Shown one piece after another: positions 34,240 to 41,261 of a DNA stretch of 41,261 nucleotides. How positions within the stretch are numbered: the stretch's first letter is position 1; each line of letters starts with the position of its first letter. A program made the position numbers and the translations under genes. This DNA comes from Jaapia argillacea MUCL 33604 (Eukaryota > Basidiomycota > Agaricomycetes > Jaapiales > Jaapiaceae), in contig KL197758.1 of assembly GCA_000697665.1 (NCBI GenBank), positions 167,561-208,821 of the forward strand, read 5' to 3'. The notes beneath the pieces are model-generated. The model saw nothing but the letters and a program-made list of their open reading frames with translations. It was not told the DNA's origin and made no database searches.

Positions 34240-36130
34240 TGGGCGTGCCTTCCCGTCCCTGGTGCCTCAGGGAATAACTCGCACCTGTCCAGATTGCAGT
34301 CTGAAGTGAATGGGGTGAGTACGACGACGAAAAGGGTCCAGCCTCGCATCACCCCAGTCCAGTCATACGAATGTAGCACGAACGGAACAACTCGAAATTG
34401 TCAACTATCAGGGTGGGAACGGAAGAACGATTCCCGCTCGACCTGACTTGACAATCTGAGGTGGCTTGTGAGTATGACGACAAGGCGCCGGCGAGCCTCA
34501 CGTACCTCTGGCTAACCCATACGGACGTAATAACTCGCACCTGTCAACCATCAGGCTGGAGATGAAGGAAAGGTTCTTGCTCGACCTGACTTCGCAATCT
34601 GAGGTGGTTAGGATAAGTACGATAACAAAACGAGGTCGAGTCTCATGTCCCTCTGGTAACGCCATACGGACGTTACGCTTGGGAAATAGCTGGTACCTGT
34701 CAACCTTCAGGATGGAGATGGAGGATCGATTCTTGATCGACCAGACTTCGCAATCTGAGGTAGGTGAGTACGACGACATGGCACCAGTGACAAAACAACG
34801 TCAAGCCTCACGTCCCTCTGACAAAGCCACACAGACGTTACGCTCGAGGAAACAGCTCGCAACTGACAACCGTCGAACCCCATATAGGGGATTGAGTCTT
34901 GTTTGACCGGACTCCCGAGCTCAGAATCTTAGGTAAATGGGGTGAGTACAACGACAAAACAAGCTCTGGCCTCACATCCATCGGGCGGGGCCATACAGAC
35001 GTTACACTCCGAGATGATAACTCGCACCTGTAAATTATCGGGATGGAAATGGGGGAACGATTGTCGCTCGACCTGATTCGCATGCTGAAGTGGGTAGGGT
35101 AATTATGACAACAAAACGAGGTCGAGCCTCAGTCCCTCTGGATAAGCCATGCGGACGTTACGCTCGAAGAGTAACTCGCACCTGCCAATCTCAGACCGGA
35201 GATAGAGGAACGTTTTTTGCTCGCCCTGACTTTGCAAGCTTAAGTAGGTGTGAGTACGACGACATGGCACCAGTGACAAAACAATGTCGAGCCTCACGTC
35301 CCTCTGGCAAAGCCATACGGATGTTACGCATGGAGAATAGCTCGCACCTGTCAACCAACAAGATATGGTCGAATGATTCTTACTCGACCTGCCTTCGCAA
35401 TCTGAGTTATCTAGGGTAAGTACGATGACGAAACAACGTCGAGCCTCACGTCCCTCTCGCAAAGCCATACGGACGTTACGCTCGGAGAGTGACTCGCACC
35501 TACCAAGCTCAGATCGCAGGTAGAGGCACGAGTCTTGCCCGACCTGAATTCGCAAGCAGTGAGCACGACGACATGGCGACGGTGAGCCTCACGTCCCTCG
35601 GGCAAAGCCATACGGACGGTAGACTCGGGGAGTAATTTGTACCGACCAACCTCAGACCGCAGATCGAGGCACGAGTCTTGCCTGACCTGAATTCGCGATC
35701 TGAAGTCGCTGTGAGTACGACGACACGACAATGGCGAACCTCACTTCCCTCCGGCAACGCCATACGGAAGTTACGCTCAGGATACAGCTCGCACCTGTAA
35801 ACCTCAGACTGCAGATAGAGGAGCTCCCGCAACAACCACTAGTCTTCGAATGCGTAGAAACCAGGCATGCATAGGTAGGATGACGAGAGAGCGCCAATCC
35901 CACATGCTCCCTGGCAAGTTGTACGGACGTTATGCTCGCGGACAGCTGCTTGGCGAGTACATCCAGAGGTCTGAATGATTGCTGAAGTCGTCGTACCGCA
36001 CCACTGGCCTGCAACACAAAACATTAACAAACGACTCGGAGATCCTGCCATTCATGTGTGGCGACCCACGTGTGACGGATCAAGCATCCGACATCCAACA
36101 TCCGACATCTGACATCCCGAATCACTCAGT
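34240..36130 (+). repeat. left arm: about 11 diverged tandem units (~140-165 bp)
   Basis: Each unit contains, in order, CCATACGGACGTTACGCTC, then ACTCGCACCTGTCAACC, then GACCTGACTTCGCAATCTGA, then GTGAGTACGACGAC, then GAGCCTCACGTCCCTCTGG. Anchors (ACGGACGTTA or variants) lie near 34365, 34531, 34670, 34833, 34995, 35153, 35318, 35469, 35609, 35762 and 35923. Unit length varies, is not a multiple of three, and no frame stays open across units, so this is not a repeat protein. Confidence 0.9.
36086..36119. repeat. short CATCCGACAT tandem repeat at inner end of left arm
   Basis: Three to four copies of a ~10-bp word (CATCCGACAT, CATCCAACAT, CATCTGACAT). The inner end of the right arm keeps a shorter version near 40143-40160 in reverse orientation. 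Confidence 0.6.
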
Positions 36131-36605
36131 GTTCCGGTGGGAGGGTGTCGATATTTTGTGGTAGTTTGCTCAGCCTCTACAGCGTTCGTTGCGTGAACCA
36201 GACCCTCAGTAAACCAGTCAACATTTTCGTAATATTATTATAACACAAGAGGACATTGCCGTCGAACTCATACACGTAGACCATGATAGAAAAATAAAAT
36301 CCACGTTCCAATCATTGACATACTTGCTTCCGGGACCATGTTGAAATCATCCATACTCAGTCACATCAATGGAATACCCAGCCTGGGATTGCCTGGGATT
36401 GCGTGAGTGGGTGGGAATCGACAGCGAAGCGCTTGACATACCAGACTACTTTGATTGATCGCAAGGAGAGCAACCGCTAACGGGAAAAGTGGAGGAAGGA
36501 GTCAAACACAATCCCTCCAGCAGGAGGAGATGTGTGGATAAGGAAGATGAAGGTCGGGAGGTGCAGTGGAAGTGTGAAAGGCGCGGCAGGATCCAATGCA
36601 GTGCC
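36131..36605. other. spacer inside the foldback-like structure
   Basis: No gene seen. AT-rich at 36226-36305. It is the 3' flank of the minus-strand F-box-like gene. Confidence 0.45.
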
Positions 36606-37252
36606 TCAGAAGGACTCTGCCATGATGGAAACAAAGGTTCGAGCGAGACGAATTGTCAAAGACTTCGTCCAGCGCGAAGAGACCTCTGATACTAGTCCGA
36701 GTAGATGGGGGTCAGACCAGTGCGCACGATCAAAGGTGTGGATAACGACTTCCGTCTGAGTGGCGTACAAGAGATTTGTGAGGAGATGCCGGAATGTGCG
36801 AGCCAAGGGTAGAGTCGCATGATCGATGTGGAGATGAAGTCGCTTGACTGAGATGACAGAAGCGATACAGAGGGACTTGGCAATGAACCCAGCATCACGA
36901 GTAGGGATGTTTACAACCCCCGCCCTCCTGGCAAACCCGTCGACTTGGCTCAGACTGGCTGGATCCACTCCGACTCTGGAGCTAAGAATGGGAAGCAGCT
37001 CGGAGAAGAGACGCTTGGAAGTACACATCAAGGTGTAGATGTCGGCGTCGTCGTCGATATTCTCTGCCACGCGCCGAATAACTTCCATTGGCAGATCCAG
37101 AAGCTGACGTCTAAACGGTAATCCCCTAGGAATTACGTTAGTCCACTGGTGACAGGGACAAGATAGAAGGAGACTAACAGGGGCATCCCTTTGACAGTGC
37201 GGTACATAACCAGTGAGACGAGTGGGGTGAGGATCTGAAGATTAGAATGCAT
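36606..37252 (-). CDS. F-box-like protein
   Basis: About 197 aa, exons 37179-37252 and 36606-37125 (intron 53 nt, phase-consistent). The segment LLDLPMEVIRRVAENID, then DADIYTLMCTSKRLFSELLP (residues ~35-72), fits the F-box pattern: LPxE, a helix, then a conserved Cys-x-x-S-(K/R). F-box proteins link substrates to Skp1-Cullin ubiquitin ligases. The rest (HLHIDHATLPLARTFRHL and so on) has the Leu-rich look of basidiomycete F-box orphans, a large family. The start ATG 37252 gives a short N-terminus; more 5' coding sequence is possible. It is about 200 residues, against 400 or more for most relatives, so it may be truncated. It sits between the inverted arms. Confidence 0.6.
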
Positions 37253-38048
37253 GGTGCGGATATCGAGAGATTGATGTGCTTCGAAGGCTCGGCGGTAAGT
37301 ACGAGTGTGACAGAACGGCGGGTGTCTGGCGGTGGAGAAGGAACACTCTTCAGCGTCTTGTTGTTATGCAAACCATGTCTTTGTGCAGAGGGAAGAAAGC
37401 ACGCAAAGAATCCCAGTGGCCAGCAGGACCAATGGTTTGGAATTTGGGATTGGATCTGACTCGAATATCTTTCATCCTTGGTGCCATGAGGCAAATGAAC
37501 CTTCGCGGAACCACGGCTTTGGCGGGATCATCGTTCTGATGCTACACATTTCTGCAGCTTCTTCTCTTTCATCCATTGTCAGTGACTTCGCAATCTTTGG
37601 GTACCCTCTCTATTATCACACCTCACCTCAACCTCGAGACGCAATCAAAATTCAAACTAGTCTCCGCGGTCTTTGGATTACCTCGCGAAATTTGCGTCCT
37701 GCCTTGAACCTCTCTGTTATCACCTCAATGTCAAGTGGCTTCGCCGGACGCCCGGTGTCTCCTTAGTTTTCCTTGCGTTGGGCCCTCTTCAGAGTTCAGC
37801 TGAATGGAGGCGACATCAACTTTGTGCGGTCCGTATGGCCCGTCGCGAGGATTGAGCTTTGTGAGTCTGCACAATCCCAAATTAGTGCACAAAACAGCCA
37901 TTGATTCTACTAGTTTCAAGTCAAGGGGTGTCTCTCTTCCACTGTCAGCTTCGCACCCAGTGCCACCGTCAGATGCGTTTGAGAAGGAATGCGAAGGGTC
38001 CGTATTTATCTCTCCCTCGACTTCACCGTACTTCACTCTTTGTCGACC
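37253..38048. other. divergent intergenic inside the foldback-like structure
   Basis: About 800 bp between the divergent F-box-like gene and the 310-aa gene. Frames on + (37332-37766, 37804-38364) overlap and carry no family signature. Part may be an upstream exon or leader of the + gene. Confidence 0.4.
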
Positions 38049-39034
38049 ATGCGTCCTTCCTGCTGCATTTCGGTCTTTGCATTCCTGTTCGCCGCAACTG
38101 TTTACTGGGGCGTCGAGCTGGCGTCTCAACAGGTTGCTATCGATGCCATCCCCTTCAGGGCTGGAAGCACTCCTTCGGAGTTGGCACGGCAGTCCCATTT
38201 GCGCCCCCCAACATGTTCAGATGTTCAGCGGATTCAAATTGCCGTCGATCGCATGGTTGATATCATTCACCGAATTCCAGAAACCCCGACCTCCGCTCTC
38301 ACCCTCCTCGCTGATCTGGATCGGCTTAGAGAAATCAGCGCCACTCTGGGAACCCTCGGTGTGATGCGTGCCGACATCATTCATTGGTGAGGCATCACCG
38401 ACACCTGATCCCCTATCATGTGCTGACACATTTAACCAGCCTCTTTGCCAGCAGGGAGTTTACGGTTGATGTATTGCGCCGAGACGTCCCCACGATATTT
38501 CAGCATTACCTCTGCGACACCTTCGCACCCACAAACTTCATCTCAGCGTGCCTCTATCCCACATCTCTCTCCACGATCACTATTGCATTCGCCGACACTT
38601 TTCTCGCTGTTCTGGATCTCGAACTCCTGCCCGTCCTCCGTAGCATCAATGCTACAGACGCAAGTCTCTCGCACCAACTCACCATCGTTCGTCGGAGCAT
38701 TTCCCAACTGGAAGTGGGCTATGGCATGGACGACGGTTGGATGCAGGATTTAGGATCGCTTCGAGGCAATTCCAGCCTCGGCAGTTTCCTCGACGAAGCC
38801 AGGGAGCTTTGGCGTCTGGAACGGGGACATAGCCAGGCTCGGTTGTACAGAGATGGCATTGGAAGTTGGGTGGTGGTGCTCGAAGTGCTCATCAGAGAGG
38901 TTTTGATTTTGCTCGATTCCCCAGAGCAGGTCCCAACCATCCACGGGATCCGCCTGCCTGTCCTGACGGAAATCACCATTTTGTTGGATCATTTGGCATC
39001 TGTGCAGGCTGTCGAGGTTGCTTGTGAGGTTTAA
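38049..39034 (+). CDS. unrecognised 310-aa protein with N-terminal hydrophobic segment
   Basis: Exons 38049-38386 and 38440-39034 (intron 53 nt, phase-consistent). It begins MRPSCCISVFAFLFAATVYW, a signal peptide or signal anchor. The rest is mostly predicted amphipathic helix with regular Leu/Ile spacing (DLDRLREISATLGTL; TIVRRSISQLEVGYGMDDG; ITILLDHLASVQAVEV) and few Cys. One NAT glycosylation sequon lies near the middle (INATDAS). No domain recognised. It resembles the large group of lineage-specific helical proteins in Agaricomycete genomes. It is single copy in this window and lies between the inverted arms, divergent from the F-box-like gene. Confidence 0.65.
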
Positions 39035-40120
39035 CCACTTTTTTTTCGCGGTTCCGTGCGTTGTACATATGGCTCGACAATTATGTGACACGTCTATATC
39101 CGTATGACCCATAGTTTATGCCAATCCACAGTTTGTTAGATGGCCAGAGAGTGGGTGAGTGAAGTATATGTGAAAGGTGAATGGCTGTCTTCGTTTCGAC
39201 GACGAGCTTGGATCGTCTATGGCCACAGATGGGTAAAATAAAATTGATTGACGGGGAATGTCTTACGGCTCAAAAGTACAAAACATCGTCCCTCGGATCT
39301 CAGCAAAGTCTGCCGTCGGAACCTCACTCAAGCAGAGGGATAAAAAACCGTCGATGCCAGGAGTGACACACATGGGGTAGGACAACAAACGGCGGATAAC
39401 CTGGTGCTACACTTCCACGTGACCCTGCGGCTACTTCTGGTACATCTCCGAAGGTCTACATCGGAAGAGTTCGAATCTGAGGCCAGGACAACTCGAGGGA
39501 TTAATTCGAGGCATCCGATGTGGAGATGGATCAGTCCTCCTGGTTTCCTGATATCTTGGGGGCTCCCCAGCTCCCCATATCCGAAGCGCAGAGTGTGGTA
39601 TTGGGTTCCTGCAAGGTAACATCGGTGCATTGATCTCCTACTACGTGGCAGGAATCCATCAGTGCCCTTCGATATGACAATGGAGGACATCTCACCTCTA
39701 AGATATCGTAGCCTTGAGTTGTGGGAAATCGTGGGTCCCTTCTGCGACCAATAATTTCGTCTGCACGGGGATACCACGATTACGAAGCGGGTAGATTGAT
39801 CAGCAATCTATAACTTGAATGTGCCATCGAAGATCAGGGGAATGTCAGCCACAGATAGACAGATAGACTCACAAGTTGTTCCTAGACCGCCCCACGAGGA
39901 TGTGCTTCCGTGGGCCTTGTTATGGATGACCTTGGGCGGCGGGTGCAATTTTGATATGGGTTTTTCGACTGGAAATGACACACGCCTGGCCAAACTGGCT
40001 CACGTCGTAGATCTGGCGCGGCGGATATGGGTTAAGGATTCACCAATTCTGAACTGACACATCACTTTGAGGATAAGAAGAGGGTGAAGATTTGGTGCTC
40101 GAGTTTCCGAGGCGAAGATG
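39035..40120. other. spacer inside the foldback-like structure, no gene recognised
   Basis: Frames on - (39328-39777, 149 codons; 39808-39993) and + (39815-40057) show no family motif. A minus-strand splice-like pattern exists near 39870 (GTGAGT) but joins out of frame. Nothing is called. Confidence 0.4.
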
Positions 40121-41261
40121 GAGGAATATGTTGGGATGCGGCATTCGGATGTCGGATATTGATCCGTCACACGTGGGATGCCACGCGTGAACGGCAGGAT
40201 CTCGTTTGTTCATTATGCGCACACCAACTGCAGCAATTATTCGGACCTCTGGATGTACTCGCCAAGCGAGCATAACGTCCGTACAACTTGCCCAGGGGGG
40301 TGTGGGATTGGCTCATCCCTATGCTGGCCTGGTTTCTACCCATTTCGGTTCTTGCAGGAGCGCCTCTATCTGCAGTCTGAGATTTACAGGTGCGAGCCAT
40401 ATCCCGAGTGTAACTTCCGTATGGCTTTGCTGGAGGGAAGTGAGGCTCGCCAATGTCGTGTCGTCATACTCACAGCGACTTCAGATCGCGAATTCAGGTC
40501 AGGCAAGACTTGTGCCTCGATCTTTGGTCTGAGGTTGGCAGGTGGGAGCTACTCCCCGAGCGTAACGTCCGTATGGCCTTTGCCAGAGGGACGTGAGGCT
40601 CGACGTTGTTTGTCGTCGTACTTACCCTCGATAACTTAGATTGCAAAGGCAGGTCGAGCAAGAGCCTTTCCTTCATCTCCAGCCTGATGGTTGACAAGAC
40701 TCCTTCCTATATCTGCGGTTCGACGGTTGGCAGGTGCGAGTTATTCTCCGAGCGTAACGTCCGTATGGCTTTGCCAGAGGGGTGTGAGGCTCGACCTTGT
40801 TTTGTTGTTGACCTCGCCCATTTACTTCAGATTCCGAGCTCGTAACATCCATGTGGCTTTGTCAGAGGGCCGTGTTTTGTTGCTGTCGTACTTACAGCCA
40901 CTTCAGATTGCGCAGTCTGGTCGAGCAAGAATTGCTCCTCCATCTCCATCCTGAAGGTTGACAGGTACCAGCTATTTCCCGAGTGTAACGTCCGTATGGC
41001 GTTGCCAGAGGGACGTGAGACTCAACCTCGTTTTGTTGTCATACTTATCCTAATCGCCTCAGATTGCGAAGTCAGGTCAAGCAAGAACCTCCAGCCTAAT
41101 GGTTGACAGGTGCAAGTTATTACGTCCGTATGGGTTAGCCAGAGGTACGTGAGGCTCGCCGGTGCCATGTCGTCGTACTCACACCTACTTAAGCTTGCGA
41201 AGTCAGGGCGAGCAAAAAACGTTCCTCTATCTCCGGTCTGAGATTGGCAGGTGCGAGTTAC
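40121..41261 (-). repeat. right arm: inverted tandem units, cut by window end
   Basis: At least seven units in reverse orientation relative to the left arm, with GTAACGTCCGTATGGC-type anchors near 40277, 40410, 40561, 40755, 40842, 40985 and 41122. Unit order corresponds to the left arm, but the right arm is shorter over the matched stretch (about 1.0 kb against 1.65 kb), so units have been gained or lost. The array continues past 41261. Confidence 0.9.

Larger units (their letters stand above)
34240..41261. mobile_element. foldback-like structure with tandem-repeat inverted arms
   Basis: Two long arms built of related tandem units face each other in inverted orientation. They enclose about 4 kb of single-copy DNA with two genes. 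The inner ends match closely: CACGTGTGACGGATCAAGCAT near 36068 against the reverse complement of the sequence near 40160. Units near the outer left end (about 34480) match the reverse complement of about 41150. Long inverted arms made of internal repeats are the layout of foldback-type transposons. No transposase, target-site duplication or outer end is visible, and the right arm leaves the window, so an inverted segmental duplication of a satellite is the alternative. Confidence 0.4.

Noticed and set aside
34349-36017. Many 60-150 codon frames with repeated peptides such as SVTSVWLC and RNVRMALPEG
   Set aside because: They are translations of the ~140-165 bp tandem units. Unit length is not a multiple of three, frames do not run through the array, and the same peptides appear in several frames.
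34240-36130. CRISPR-like spaced repeats
   Set aside because: Units are contiguous, diverged and 140-165 bp long in a eukaryotic genome; there is no repeat-spacer alternation.
39328-39777. Minus-strand frame of 149 codons inside the foldback-like structure
   Set aside because: Arg/Ser/Cys-rich with no motif; the candidate splice pattern near 39870 joins out of frame.
40178-40954. Similar repeated-peptide frames in the right arm
   Set aside because: Same tandem units in reverse orientation; no gene structure.

Overview
This is a nuclear segment from a filamentous basidiomycete, most likely an Agaricomycete. The genes are dense and cut by many short (about 47-70 nt) GT-AG introns, with exons as short as 8 nt. 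The gene families fit this: a STE3-type pheromone receptor, a NACHT STAND ATPase, an Iml2/TTC39 TPR protein, a fungal arylsulfotransferase-like protein and a Tps3/Tsl1-type trehalose complex subunit. Gene models were built by hand from reading frame, splice sites and remembered family signatures. Every multi-exon CDS given with an exon list keeps phase across all its junctions.

Layout. 1-4350: repeat-rich flank with simple repeats, a 154-bp MITE, CCATACC-type inverted motifs and remnants of a possible membrane-protein gene. 4352-8422 (-): trehalose-6-phosphate synthase/phosphatase family subunit, 17 exons. 8713-9635 (+): an unrecognised gene lying tail to tail with a NACHT/STAND ATPase (9670-12089, -). 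12.1-13.85 kb: intergenic with a possible orphan exon. 13852-17044 (+): Iml2/TTC39 gene, followed by a small secreted-protein gene (17541-17783). 18.26-20.70 kb: a degraded second copy of that pair, consisting of an Iml2 pseudogene and a second small secreted-protein gene with its own TATA box. 21529-22387 (-): tandem-FolB dihydroneopterin aldolase. 23495-24995 (+): STE3-like seven-helix pheromone receptor. 25414-26736 (+): 3-ketodihydrosphingosine reductase-like SDR. 26850-29519 (-): arylsulfotransferase-like secreted or membrane protein, 17 exons. 30291-31272 (+): SHB17-like histidine phosphatase. 32064-32782 (+): single-pass membrane protein with a Ser/Thr-rich ectodomain and a PPPY tail.

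34.24 kb to the window end: two arms made of diverged ~140-165 bp tandem units face each other in inverted orientation (34240-36130 and 40121-41261, the right arm running off the window). They enclose about 4 kb holding an F-box-like gene (-) and a gene for an unrecognised 310-aa protein with an N-terminal hydrophobic segment (+). No transposase was seen. This foldback-like structure is the most unusual object in the window.

Functionally, most of the window is housekeeping metabolism (trehalose, folate, sphingolipid, pentose/heptulose phosphates) around a mating-type-like receptor gene. Fast-changing parts sit beside it: the STAND ATPase, the duplicated secreted proteins and the foldback structure. 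No rRNA, tRNA or CRISPR was identified by eye.
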